Source: an uncultured Anaerotruncus sp. (GTDB taxonomy: Bacteria; Bacillota; Clostridia; Oscillospirales; Ruminococcaceae). From it: a DNA stretch of 29,124 bases. Each line of letters opens with the position of its first letter. The stretch's first letter is position 1. Where the stretch lies: assembly GCF_902490045.1 (NCBI RefSeq), contig NZ_CABUCJ010000021.1, positions 1 to 29,124 on the forward strand, read 5' to 3'. Made by a program: the position numbers and the translations under genes. A model generated the notes under the pieces. The model saw only the letters and a program-made list of their open reading frames with translations. It was not told where the DNA came from and searched no databases. Positions 6,335 through 14,287 of the stretch are shown here, one piece after another.

Positions 6335-7921
6335 ATGAACTGGAAACGCCCACTGGTACGAACCCTGGCGGCTTTCGCCGCCTGCTGCACGCTGGCCTCG
6401 TGCAGCGGCCCTTCCGCGCCCGCCCCGGAGTCGGCGCCCGCTCCCGCGCCGAGCGCCGCTTCCGCTTCCCAGACGGAGAGCCCGTCTGCCGAGGCGTCCC
6501 CCAGAGCCCCGAAATACGTCTTCCTGTTTATCGGAGACGGGATGAGCTATCCCCAGATTCAGTCGACCTCGGACTTCCTCGGCGCGATCAACGACGGGGA
6601 CTACTGGATGGCGCAGCCCAGCCTGGACGACAACCAGGGAGCGGTCCTGGACGGCCCCGAGTACCTGAATTTTATGAACTTCCCGGTCGCCGGCTCCGCG
6701 GTGACCTACGATTCCAACAGCTTCGCCCCCGATTCGGCCTCCACGGCCACCTCGATCTCCACCGGGTACAAAACCTATTCCGGCACCATCAACATGGACG
6801 AGACGGGCACCGTCGCCTATGAGACGATCGCTGAAAAGCTGCACAGGCAGAAGGACTGGGAGATCGGCGTGATCACCTCCGTCAACCTCAACCACGCCAC
6901 CCCCGCCGCCTTCTATGCCCACCAGCAGAGCCGCGGCAGCTACTATGAGATCGGCCTGGAGATGATCGCCTCCGATTTCGATTACTTTGCGGGCGGCGGC
7001 CTGCTCAAGCCCACCGGCCCGGACGGGGACAAAGAGGACCTCTACGACCTGGCCAAAAGCGCCGGATACACGCTGGCCACGACCCGCGCCGAAGCCGAGG
7101 CGGTAAACGCCTCCACCGAAAAGGCGATCATCATCGACGAGTATCTGGCGGATTCCGACGCCATGGCCTATGAGCTCGACCGGACGGAGGAGATGATGTC
7201 GCTGGCCGATTACGTCTCCAAGGGGATTGAGGTCCTGGAGAACGACAAGGGCTTCTTCATGATGTGCGAGGGCGGCAAGATCGACTGGGCCTGCCACGCC
7301 AACGACGCGGCCTCCACCATCCACGACACCCAGGCGCTGGCCGACGCCGTCCAGGTGGCTGTCGACTTTGCAAAAACGAAGCCGGAGGAGACGCTGATCC
7401 TCGTCACCGGCGACCACGAGACCGGCGGCCTGACCATCGGCTTTGCCGGGACCGACTACGACACCTATCTGGACCTGCTGAAAAGCCAGAAGATTTCCTA
7501 CGCCAAATACGACAGCGATTACGTGGCCGCCTACAAGGAGCAGAAGACCTCCTTTGAGGAGGTGCTGGCCGACGTGGAGAACCTCTTCGGCCTGAAGGCC
7601 CGGGGGGAGGAGGGCGACAGGCTGGTCCTCACCGAGTACGAGCTATCCCAGCTGCGCGCCGCCTATGAAAAGAGCGTCAATGGGACCGCCGCCAGCCAGT
7701 ACGGGCAGGAGGAGTATGTGCTCTACGGCACCTACGAGCCGCTGAGCGTCACCATCACCCACATCATCAACAACAAGGCGGGCATCTCCTTTACCTCCTA
7801 CAGCCATACCGGCCTGCCCGTGGCGGTGCTGGCCGACGGCGCCGGGGCCGAGGCCTTCAACGGATACTACGACAACACCGAGATCTATCACAGGCTGGCC
7901 GGGATGCTGGCCGTCCGGTAA
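6335..7921 (+). CDS. Alkaline phosphatase, secreted lipoprotein
   Basis: Releases phosphate from organic monoesters outside the membrane. The 528-residue protein begins with a lipoprotein signal ending in LASC (Cys23), then an Ala/Pro/Ser-rich linker to about residue 58. The PF00245-type domain follows with all key residues visible: metal ligand Asp68 in 'IGDGM', nucleophile Ser134 in 'PDSASTATS', Glu312, Asp317 and His321 in 'CEGGKIDWACH', Asp360-His361 in 'TGDHETGG' and His491 in 'SHTGLP'. The start has GGAGG (6322-6326) eight bases upstream. A much longer open frame runs upstream, antisense to DAHP synthase, but lacks any start signal. A PhoP-like repeat upstream suggests induction by phosphate limitation. 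Confidence 0.95.
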   Translation: MNWKRPLVRTLAAFAACCTLASCSGPSAPAPESAPAPAPSAASASQTESPSAEASPRAPKYVFLFIGDGMSYPQIQSTSDFLGAINDGDYWMAQPSLDDNQGAVLDGPEYLNFMNFPVAGSAVTYDSNSFAPDSASTATSISTGYKTYSGTINMDETGTVAYETIAEKLHRQKDWEIGVITSVNLNHATPAAFYAHQQSRGSYYEIGLEMIASDFDYFAGGGLLKPTGPDGDKEDLYDLAKSAGYTLATTRAEAEAVNASTEKAIIIDEYLADSDAMAYELDRTEEMMSLADYVSKGIEVLENDKGFFMMCEGGKIDWACHANDAASTIHDTQALADAVQVAVDFAKTKPEETLILVTGDHETGGLTIGFAGTDYDTYLDLLKSQKISYAKYDSDYVAAYKEQKTSFEEVLADVENLFGLKARGEEGDRLVLTEYELSQLRAAYEKSVNGTAASQYGQEEYVLYGTYEPLSVTITHIINNKAGISFTSYSHTGLPVAVLADGAGAEAFNGYYDNTEIYHRLAGMLAVR

Positions 7922-7947
7922 TCCGCCTTTCCCTCTCTTCATAAACG

Positions 7948-7983
7948 GCAGACGGATGCGGCCCTTTGGCCGCATCCGTCTGC
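7948..7983 (+). terminator. Very strong hairpin between phosphatase and YibE/F gene
   Basis: Perfect 16-bp stem: arms 7948-7963 and 7968-7983 around loop CTTT. There is no T-run on the plus strand, so it may be an inefficient terminator, a 3'-end stabiliser, or allow read-through to the gene that starts 28 bases later. Confidence 0.6.
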
Positions 7984-8010
7984 TGGTATCGAAAGGAAAT
8001 CTTCGACCAT

Positions 8011-9210
8011 ATGAAAAGAATGTCATTCGATTCCGCCCGGCTCCGGTACCACGCGCCGGTGGTCCTCTGCGCGGCGCTGATCGCCGTCCTGCTGCTTCTG
8101 CCCACGGGTTATGAGGGCGCCGTCCAATACCGGGAGGCCGACCGCTGCTCCGCCCGCGTGCTGGCGGTGGACGACTCCGCCATCGTCGACAACGGCCTGA
8201 TCCGCTCGGGCGAACAGATCTGTACGCTGGAACTGCTGGGAGGCCGGTTCCAGGGGCGGACCGCGTCCGGCGTCAACATGCTGAACGGCTCCCTCGAGCA
8301 GGACAAAATTTTTTCTCCCGGGGACAGGGCCCTCGTGGTGGTCAGCTATCAGGGGGACGCGATCCGCTCCGTCACGATGATCGACCACGACCGCATCGGC
8401 AAGGAACTCCTCCTGGCCGGCGTTTTCGCCGTCTTCCTGGTCCTCTTTGCCGGACGCACCGGCTTGCGGGCCATCGCCTCCTTTGCCCTGACGATCCTCA
8501 TGCTGTGGAAGGTGCTGGTCCCCCTCTACCTGAAGGGGCACGATCCGGTCCTGATCGGCCTTGCGGTCACGCTGGCCCTCACACTGCTCATCATCGCCCT
8601 GGTTTACGGCTTTGACCGCCGCTGCATGGCCGCCGTGTCCGGCGCGTTCCTGGGGATTCTGGCGACCTGTGTGCTGGGAATCCTCTTTACCGGCCTCTTT
8701 CAAATCCACGGGGCGGTCATGGCCTACTCCGAAAGCCTGCTCTACGGCGGCTACCAGAACCTGAGCCTGACCCGCATCTTCATGGCCGCCATCTTTATCG
8801 GTGCCTCGGGCGCGGTGATGGATCTGGCGGTGGACATCACCTCGGCGGTAAACGAGGTGGTGGAGAAGCGCCCCGACATTTCCCAGTGGGAGGCGGCGCG
8901 CTCCGGGATGAACGTGGGCCGGGCCGCCATGGGCACCATGACCACCACGCTGCTGCTGGCCTACTCCGGCGGCTATGTGGCCCTGCTGATGGTGTTCATG
9001 GCGCAGGGGACCCCCATCCCCAACATCCTCAATTACAAATATGTGGCCGCCGAAATCATCCACACCATGGTGGGGTCCTTCGGACTGGTCACGGTGGCGC
9101 CCCTCACCGCGCTCACCAGCGGGTTTCTGCTGGCCGGGCGGGCGCGCGGCGGCTGTCAGAGCGTGCCTGTTCCCGCGGGGCTTGGCAGCGGAGAAAAATC
9201 AGAACGGTAA
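8011..9210 (+). CDS. YibE/F family multi-pass membrane protein
   Basis: Membrane protein of 399 residues. An N-terminal transmembrane helix (about 14-30) is followed by an extracytoplasmic beta-rich part (about 35-125), then seven or so hydrophobic helices. The segment 'IFIGASGAVMDLAVDITSAV' with nearby 'GRAAMGTMTTTLLLAYSGG' is characteristic of the YibE/F family, whose biochemical role is not established. ATG at 8011 follows AAAGGAA at 7993-7999, with a rather long spacing; ATG at 8020 is an alternative. No promoter is clear between the hairpin and the start, so it may be expressed by read-through from the phosphatase. A terminator follows at once. Confidence 0.88.
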   Translation: MKRMSFDSARLRYHAPVVLCAALIAVLLLLPTGYEGAVQYREADRCSARVLAVDDSAIVDNGLIRSGEQICTLELLGGRFQGRTASGVNMLNGSLEQDKIFSPGDRALVVVSYQGDAIRSVTMIDHDRIGKELLLAGVFAVFLVLFAGRTGLRAIASFALTILMLWKVLVPLYLKGHDPVLIGLAVTLALTLLIIALVYGFDRRCMAAVSGAFLGILATCVLGILFTGLFQIHGAVMAYSESLLYGGYQNLSLTRIFMAAIFIGASGAVMDLAVDITSAVNEVVEKRPDISQWEAARSGMNVGRAAMGTMTTTLLLAYSGGYVALLMVFMAQGTPIPNILNYKYVAAEIIHTMVGSFGLVTVAPLTALTSGFLLAGRARGGCQSVPVPAGLGSGEKSER

Positions 9211-9249
9211 AAAATCCCGCCCCGGGATTTCGCCTGGGGCGGAATTTTT
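9209..9249 (+). terminator. Rho-independent terminator after the YibE/F gene
   Basis: Arms 9209-9223 and 9236-9249 pair through CCGCCCC/GGGGCGG and flanking A/T, with one mismatch; TTTTTG closes the 3' side. It overlaps the stop codon. Confidence 0.85.
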
Positions 9250-9285
9250 GGCAGGAAATGGCGCCGCCGGGAGACGCCGTCCGGT

Positions 9286-9314
9286 TTGAAATCGCCTGTA
9301 AAATGTAGTATGCT
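9286..9314 (+). promoter_or_regulatory. Sigma-A promoter of the two-component operon
   Basis: TTGAAA (9286-9291), a 17-base spacer and TATGCT (9309-9314). The -10 box overlaps an in-frame ATG at 9310, which rules out that codon as the kinase start. Confidence 0.7.
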
Positions 9315-9357
9315 TAATCATAGCGGAGGGCCGGATCCGGACCCGCGAATCGGGGGG

Positions 9358-10647
9358 ATGCGTTTGCGACAGATCAATATCGCGCTCGACCTATACAGCG
9401 GTGTCGTCTGCCTGATCCTGTTCTGTTCCCTCTGCTTCGGCAGAGGACGGCGGGAGCGTCTGAGGCGCTGCTTTCAGCTGATGTGTGCCTTCAACTTTGT
9501 AATGGCGATCGCGGACATCACGAACTGGGCGTTTGAAGGGTTCGCCCGGCCTTGGTACCCGGCGGCCCTCTGGATTGGCAGCCTGCTCTACTATCTTTTT
9601 TCCGGACCGCTGCTATTGGCGTTTACCGGATATATTGCAGAATATTTTGCCCCGCGGGTTCAGGTGTGGAGAGGGTTCGTGCACATCGCGGAGGCGCTGT
9701 GCGCGATCCAGATGGCGTGCAGCGTGCTTTCCCTCTGGAACGGGATGTACTTTTCGGTGGGGGCGGGAAACGTCTATCAGCGGGGAAGCTGGTTTTGGCT
9801 GTCCCAGGCGGTTCCCATGCTGATATACCTCACGGATATCATGATGATGGTCCGCTGCCGCCGTTATCTGCGGAGAAAGGATTTCCTGAGCCTGTCCAGC
9901 TACATCGTCCTGCCGCTGGCTGTTGAAGCCGTCCAGATGCTGAACTATGGAATTGCGCTGCTCAATGCTGGGGTCACGCTGTCGATTCTGCTGATCTTCG
10001 CAAACATCCAGTCGGAACAGGAACTGCGGATCGAGCACCAGGAGACGGAGCTGGCGGAAGCACGGATCGACATCATGCTCAGTCAGATCCAGCCGCATTT
10101 TCTCTATAACAGCCTGACCGCCATCCGGCACCTGTGCGACACCGATCAGAAACAGGCCAAGCAGATAATACGCGATTTTTCGCTGTATCTGCGGGGAAAT
10201 ATGGACTCCCTGAAGAGCAGGGCGCCCATCCCGTTTGAAGCGGAGCTCCGGCATACGGAAGCCTATCTGCACCTGGAACAGCAGCGGCAGCGGGACCGGC
10301 TTCAGGTGACCTGTGAAATAGGGCCCCGCGACTTTACCATCCCGCCGCTGACGCTGCAGCCCATTGTGGAGAATGCCGTCCGCCACGGGGCGCTCGGCAG
10401 GGAACGCGGCGGCAGGGTGGGCATCCGTACGGAGGAGACGGAACGCGCTTACCGGATTACCGTGTGGGATGACGGCCTGGGCTTTCAGCTGCGCCCCCAG
10501 GCGGAGGGAACGGGCGCACATATCGGCATCGCCAACGTGCGGGGGCGGCTCGCCAGCCTGTGCGGAGGGACGCTGGAAATTGAAAGCGCGCCGGGTGTTG
10601 GGACCACAGCGACCATTATAATCCCCAAGGAGGAAAGCGGCCGATGA
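9358..10647 (+). CDS. GHKL sensor histidine kinase, LytS/YehU-type (His_kinase domain)
   Basis: Membrane sensor kinase of about 429 residues. Six or seven hydrophobic helices occupy residues 8-216; a short coiled linker follows. The phosphoacceptor region is 'SQIQPHFLYNSL' with His247, and the ATP-binding part has an N-box 'IVENAVRHG' (336-344), 'DDGLGF' (371-376) and 'GTGAHIGIANVRGRL'. This is the PF06580 plus HATPase type. The start is either ATG 9358 (directly after GGGGGG) or TTG 9364, which is better spaced from those G residues. The stop overlaps the response regulator start by four bases, so the pair is translationally coupled. The signal sensed by the membrane part is unknown. Confidence 0.9.
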   Translation: MRLRQINIALDLYSGVVCLILFCSLCFGRGRRERLRRCFQLMCAFNFVMAIADITNWAFEGFARPWYPAALWIGSLLYYLFSGPLLLAFTGYIAEYFAPRVQVWRGFVHIAEALCAIQMACSVLSLWNGMYFSVGAGNVYQRGSWFWLSQAVPMLIYLTDIMMMVRCRRYLRRKDFLSLSSYIVLPLAVEAVQMLNYGIALLNAGVTLSILLIFANIQSEQELRIEHQETELAEARIDIMLSQIQPHFLYNSLTAIRHLCDTDQKQAKQIIRDFSLYLRGNMDSLKSRAPIPFEAELRHTEAYLHLEQQRQRDRLQVTCEIGPRDFTIPPLTLQPIVENAVRHGALGRERGGRVGIRTEETERAYRITVWDDGLGFQLRPQAEGTGAHIGIANVRGRLASLCGGTLEIESAPGVGTTATIIIPKEESGR

Positions 10648-11435
10648 GATACCTTGCCGTGGATGATGAGGCGTTTGCCCTGGACGATTTGGAGGAGGCC
10701 CTGCGCGAGGTCGATCCGGAATATAAGCTGGCCCGGTTTACCATGCCGAGCGAGGCGCTGGATTATGCCGCCTGCGCCCCTGTGAACGTGGCGTTTTTGG
10801 ATGTGGAGCTGGGCAGCACAAGCGGCCTTGTCCTTGCTAAAAAGCTGAAGGACCTGCGTCCGAGGACATCCATCATCTTCGTCACCGCGCACGAGCAATA
10901 CGCGCTGGGTGCGATCCGGCTCCACGCCACCGGATATCTGTTGAAGCCCGTCACGGCGGACGATATCCGGCGGGAGCTGACGTTCCTCTATGAGGAGGGC
11001 CGCATGCAGAAAAAGGTGCGCGTAAAAACCTTCGGCGGCTTCGACGTGTATGTGGACGGCCGCCCGCTGACCTTCCACCGCAGCAAAACCAAGGAGTTGC
11101 TGGCCTATCTGGTGGACCGGCGGGGTGCCAGCGTCACCTCGGGGGAGGCGTGCGCAGTGCTGTGGGAGGAAAAGAGCGCAGGGCCGGTGCAGAAGAGCTA
11201 TCTGCGTACGGTTACGTCGGACCTGCGGGCGACACTGCGGGACGCGGGAGTGGAGGAGATTCTGGTCAAGGGGCACGACTGGCTGGCGATCGTTCCTTCC
11301 CGGCTTGACTGCGACAGCTACCGGTTTTTGGAAGGGGACCCGCAGGCGGTGAACAGCTACCGCCGGGACTACATGATCTGCTATAGCTGGGCGGAGTTTT
11401 CGATGGGAATCCACGAAACCGAACAGAGGAATTGA
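10644..11435 (+). CDS. Response regulator with SARP-like winged-helix output domain
   Basis: Partner of the kinase at 9358. Residues 1-118 form a receiver domain: acidic pair Asp7-Asp8, phosphorylation site Asp53 in 'AFLDVEL', Thr81 and Lys101 in 'LLKPV'. Residues 124-220 resemble the OmpR-like winged helix of SARP regulators: 'KTFGGFDVYVDGRP', 'SKTKELLAYLVDRRG' and 'SYLRTVTSDLRATLRD'. The bacterial transcriptional activation (BTAD) helices usual in SARP proteins are absent or reduced to about 40 residues, so this is a short form. AAGGAGG precedes the start by 10 bases. A LytTR output would be the usual partner of a LytS-type kinase, so the pairing is less common. Target genes are unknown; the glycosyltransferase next door is a candidate. 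Confidence 0.88.
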   Translation: MRYLAVDDEAFALDDLEEALREVDPEYKLARFTMPSEALDYAACAPVNVAFLDVELGSTSGLVLAKKLKDLRPRTSIIFVTAHEQYALGAIRLHATGYLLKPVTADDIRRELTFLYEEGRMQKKVRVKTFGGFDVYVDGRPLTFHRSKTKELLAYLVDRRGASVTSGEACAVLWEEKSAGPVQKSYLRTVTSDLRATLRDAGVEEILVKGHDWLAIVPSRLDCDSYRFLEGDPQAVNSYRRDYMICYSWAEFSMGIHETEQRN

Positions 11436-11457
11436 AAAGACAAAAATAATTTGGAAG

Positions 11458-11489
11458 GTCCCCAATTGCTGGAAAATTGGGGGCTTTTT
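11458..11489 (+). terminator. Rho-independent terminator of the two-component operon
   Basis: CCCCAATT (11460-11467) pairs with AATTGGGG (11475-11482), followed by GCTTTTTG. Confidence 0.85.
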
Positions 11490-11516
11490 GTTGCGCTTTT
11501 GTTGCGCCCAGTATTT

Positions 11517-11522
11517 TATAAT
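11517..11522 (+). promoter_or_regulatory. Candidate -10 box of the glycosyltransferase gene
   Basis: Perfect TATAAT. The -35 is unclear: TTGCGC at 11491 is 20 bases away and a second TTGCGC at 11502 only 9 bases away, so the promoter may need an activator. The twin TTGCGC boxes are 11 bases apart. Confidence 0.4.
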
Positions 11523-11577
11523 AATCCGGAAGGGCCGCGATGAGGACCGGCCCGGGAGTACAAAGGGAGGAGCGCAT

Positions 11578-12939
11578 ATGGAAACGCGGGGCACGGGCCT
11601 GCAAATGGCGTTTATCTGTGAACCATTGCTGTACGACAGGGACGGGGTCGGGAGGCTGTTTGCCGACCTTGCGGGAGAAATGCACAAAAGAGGCCACCGG
11701 GTTACGGTCATCGCGAAACCGTCGGCGGGAACCGAATCCGAAGGGCTTCCGGCGCCGCCGCTGCCGGAGGGTTGTGAGCTTCTGCAGGCCGATCTCGACG
11801 CCGCAGAGGGGCGGGACCGGGTGCGGGTGAGGCTGCTTGAATGCGGGTGCAGCGTACTCGTCGGCTATTGCGCCGGCCGTGGTTTTCTGCGATTTCCCCG
11901 TCTTTTGGAAGGCACAGGCATCCCGCTGGTGTCGGCGGAGTCGCTCCACCCGAGGATCCTGACCCATGAACGCTGGAGCCCCTACGAGCATTATGCGGCG
12001 CTGGCCTGCTGCGACCGCATCCAAGTGCCGCTGGAGCCATATAAGGCCTGCTACCCCAAGGCGCTGCATGGACGCATCGACGTAATCGGCAGCCCGGCGC
12101 CAGAGCCCCGGGCGGTGGATTGGCAGGCGCGCGCGGAGAAAACGGAACGCACCCTCCTGTTTGTCGGGTGCTTCCATGAACAGGATAAGCGGGGTTCCCT
12201 GTTACTGCGGGCCTGGAGGCTCCTGAAGGACGAATTCCCGGACTGGTCGCTGACCATGGTGGGCGACGGGCAGGGCTGGGATCTCTACCATGCCATGGCC
12301 GAGGCCATGGGCCGGGAACCCCGGGTGTCCTTTCCGGGGAACGCTGCCGATTCGGACGCGTATTACGGCGCGGCGGACCTCTTCTGTATGCCGTCCCGGC
12401 AGGAGGCGTTCCCACTGGCGCTGGGGGAGGCGGCTGCCCACAGCCTGCCGCTGGTGGGGTTTCGGAACTGCGAGGCGGCCCGGGAACTGATCCCGCCGGG
12501 CGGCGGCGCGCTGGCGGAGGAGGAGACGCCGGCCTCGCTGGCCGCGGCGCTGCGGGAACTGATGGCCGCCTCCCCGGAAGCGCGGAGAAACGCGGGCGAA
12601 ACGGCCCGGGACTCCTTCCAGGCGCGCTATGGGGGCGGCGCAGTCTATGACCAGTGGGAGCGGCTTCTCCTGCGGACGGCAAAAAAGCGCGGGCACACCC
12701 GAATGGACAGGCTGCGGCGGAACGAGTGGAACGCGGCGCTCTTGAACGAGTCTGCGCTGGAACTGCTCTCGCGTCCGGAGACGATGGCGCCGCCGGGACA
12801 AGGCGCTTTGAGCCCGGCAGCCGCGCTTGCACGGCTGCGCAGCGAGCACGACGCGCTGGCGCGGGAGCACCGGCGGCTGCAAAAAAAGTACGACGCGCTG
12901 GTGCGGCAGCTGTATCCGACCGACGGCAGGCGGCGCTGA
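11578..12939 (+). CDS. GT4-type glycosyltransferase with C-terminal coiled coil
   Basis: GT-B fold transferase of 453 residues. The N-terminal domain has 'MAFICEPLLYDRDGVGRLFA' followed by a Gly-rich turn, as in GT4 acceptor domains. The nucleotide-sugar part contains 'LLFVGCFHEQDKRGSLLLRA', 'VGDGQGWDLY' and an EX7E motif, Glu276 and Glu284, in 'SRQEAFPLALGEA'. Residues 405-453 are a charged, heptad-like extension unusual for the family. The start has AAGGGAGGAG about seven bases upstream. It stands alone, between terminators, just after the two-component operon. Donor and acceptor sugars are unknown; a cell-surface glycan is the likeliest product. Confidence 0.85.
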   Translation: METRGTGLQMAFICEPLLYDRDGVGRLFADLAGEMHKRGHRVTVIAKPSAGTESEGLPAPPLPEGCELLQADLDAAEGRDRVRVRLLECGCSVLVGYCAGRGFLRFPRLLEGTGIPLVSAESLHPRILTHERWSPYEHYAALACCDRIQVPLEPYKACYPKALHGRIDVIGSPAPEPRAVDWQARAEKTERTLLFVGCFHEQDKRGSLLLRAWRLLKDEFPDWSLTMVGDGQGWDLYHAMAEAMGREPRVSFPGNAADSDAYYGAADLFCMPSRQEAFPLALGEAAAHSLPLVGFRNCEAARELIPPGGGALAEEETPASLAAALRELMAASPEARRNAGETARDSFQARYGGGAVYDQWERLLLRTAKKRGHTRMDRLRRNEWNAALLNESALELLSRPETMAPPGQGALSPAAALARLRSEHDALAREHRRLQKKYDALVRQLYPTDGRRR

Positions 12940-13080
12940 AGGCGCTCTTTGGGAAAATGGCTGGGCCTTCCGCCCGCGCACGCAGAAGACCGGATCCCGC
13001 GCCCTCTGCGGGCACGGAATTTTGGAAGGGTATAGGGGCGGCGAGACGCTGCTCCGATATGTCATCCCCGCAACAAAAAA

Positions 13081-13111
13081 GGGGGCCATTCCTGGGAATG
13101 GCCCCCTTTTT
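13081..13111. terminator. Bidirectional terminator between glycosyltransferase and DeoR regulator
   Basis: Perfect 12-bp stem, arms 13081-13092 and 13095-13106 with a two-base apex (TG). TTTTT follows on the plus strand and TTTTTTG on the minus strand, so it can end both convergent transcripts. Confidence 0.88.
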
Positions 13112-13178
13112 ATTCGTTTTCCCGATACTCCCGCCGCGCGTTCCGCCCTGCGCGGCGACTGGGTGTGACAGAGGGCTT

Positions 13179-14003
13179 CTATTGTTCGGCATTTCTGCCG
13201 GCGGAGGACTCTCTTTTGGACAGGAGTGCTGGCGCCGTTACGCAGACCACGTCGGTATGCTTGCGAATGGTGGCCAGTTGTTCTTCAGGCGCGCCGCTAT
13301 CCGTAATCAAGTGGGCCAGGTCACTCCAGTCCGCATACTGGTGCACACCGCCCGTGCGGAACTTGGAACTGTCGCACAGAAGGATCCGGGATTCGCTCTG
13401 CGCAAAGACTTTCCGGCGGATCACCACCTCCGCGTAGTCCTGCGAGGTCGGCCCGCTGTGGTAGCGGATCCCAGTGGACCCGAAAAATGCGGCCGCAAAT
13501 CGGAACTGCTCGATAAAGGAATCGTTTTCCACAATGTGGAGAAGGTCGTAGTCGTAATTCATCAGACCGCCGGTCAGGTAGAGCCGGTGCTTTTTTAATT
13601 TGCGGAAGACGTCCGCCACAAGCAGGGAGGGCGTCACCACCGTCAGGTCGGTTCGCTCGCCGAGCAGTTTGCTCAGCTCGCATACCGTTGTTCCGCCATC
13701 CAGATAGATGACGCTGTGGTCCTCCACATAGCGCAAGGCCTGCTGCGCGATCGCCGACTTTTCCCCGCGGCGGAAGGAGGCTTTGGATTCGGAGTAGACG
13801 TATTCCTGTCGGTATGCTTCCGACAAGACGGCGCCGCCGTGCCTGCGCTCAATATAGCCAAGCTCGCCGAGATGATTCAAATCCTTGCGGATCGTTTCGG
13901 ACGTCACCTGAAAAAGCTCCGTCAATTCAGCGGCCCGGACACTGCCCTGTTGGATAAGCAACTTTAAAATTTCATTTTGCCGCACGCTCACAGAGTCGCT
14001 CAT
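13179..14003 (-). CDS. DeoR-family transcriptional regulator of the sugar operon
   Basis: Sugar-phosphate-responsive repressor type, 274 residues. Residues 5-57 are the HTH_DeoR winged helix, with 'VRQNEILKLLIQQGSV' and 'VTSETIRKDLNHLGELGYIERRHGG' matching the family. The DeoR C-terminal sensor (isomerase-like) spans about 75-235 and keeps 'LDGGTT' (101-106), 'VVTPSLLVA' and 'CDSSKF'. It is transcribed away from the sugar operon; the 284-base gap carries three copies of a dyad that fits its binding site. Effectors of this family are usually phosphorylated sugars, so an intermediate of the operon's pathway is the expected ligand. The last 20 residues are variable. Confidence 0.92.
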   Translation of the reverse strand: MSDSVSVRQNEILKLLIQQGSVRAAELTELFQVTSETIRKDLNHLGELGYIERRHGGAVLSEAYRQEYVYSESKASFRRGEKSAIAQQALRYVEDHSVIYLDGGTTVCELSKLLGERTDLTVVTPSLLVADVFRKLKKHRLYLTGGLMNYDYDLLHIVENDSFIEQFRFAAAFFGSTGIRYHSGPTSQDYAEVVIRRKVFAQSESRILLCDSSKFRTGGVHQYADWSDLAHLITDSGAPEEQLATIRKHTDVVCVTAPALLSKRESSAGRNAEQ

Positions 14004-14041
14004 ATTGCTTCCCGCCTTCCGGATACATTAGGATCACTTAT

Positions 14042-14071
14042 ATTATACAGATAACAGGCATAAAAAAGCAA
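14042..14071 (-). promoter_or_regulatory. Promoter of the DeoR regulator
   Basis: Minus strand: TTGCTT (14066-14071), an 18-base spacer and TATAAT (14042-14047). It is about 40 bases before the regulator start. The nearest operator lies about 35 bases further upstream. Confidence 0.6.
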
Positions 14072-14106
14072 GCGGTATTTTGAAAATAATTGCAAAAACA
14101 AATAGA

Positions 14107-14128
14107 ATCACAACTAAATAGTTGCGAT
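14107..14128. promoter_or_regulatory. Operator O1, candidate DeoR-regulator binding site
   Basis: ATCACAA-N8-TTGCGAT, part of a 24-base near-palindrome (14106-14129). It lies between the two divergent promoters and could serve autoregulation or looping to O2/O3. An isolated half-site ATCACAA is at 14140-14146, 33 bases on. Confidence 0.7.
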
Positions 14129-14177
14129 TTGTTGATTTAATCACAAATATAACTAAAATATTTGTTTAATCGGCCTA

Positions 14178-14206
14178 TTGATCGTAAAAATTGAATTCTT
14201 TATAAT
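14178..14206 (+). promoter_or_regulatory. Promoter of the sugar operon
   Basis: TTGATC (14178-14183), a 17-base spacer and a perfect TATAAT (14201-14206). Transcription would start near 14213, inside operator O2. Confidence 0.75.
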
Positions 14207-14210
14207 TAAA

Positions 14211-14232
14211 ATCACAACATACAAATTGTGAT
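14211..14232. promoter_or_regulatory. Operator O2 covering the transcription start
   Basis: ATCACAA-N8-TTGTGAT, a perfect 7-base dyad directly downstream of the -10 box. Occupancy would block initiation. Its centre is 104 bases from that of O1, close to ten helical turns. Confidence 0.75.
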
Positions 14233-14252
14233 CGCAATAATTGTGTTGGGAT
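14231..14252. promoter_or_regulatory. Operator O3, overlapping O2
   Basis: ATCGCAA-N8-TTGGGAT, the same architecture with two changes. It shares two bases with O2 and is centred 20 bases downstream, about two turns, suggesting cooperative side-by-side binding. Confidence 0.5.
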
Positions 14253-14287
14253 TCAAAAGAGAATTCCACAAGGCAGGGAGGATGAAA

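Noticed and set aside
9310..9357. Earlier ATG of the histidine kinase at 9310
   Set aside because: It overlaps the -10 box of the predicted promoter and has no ribosome site.
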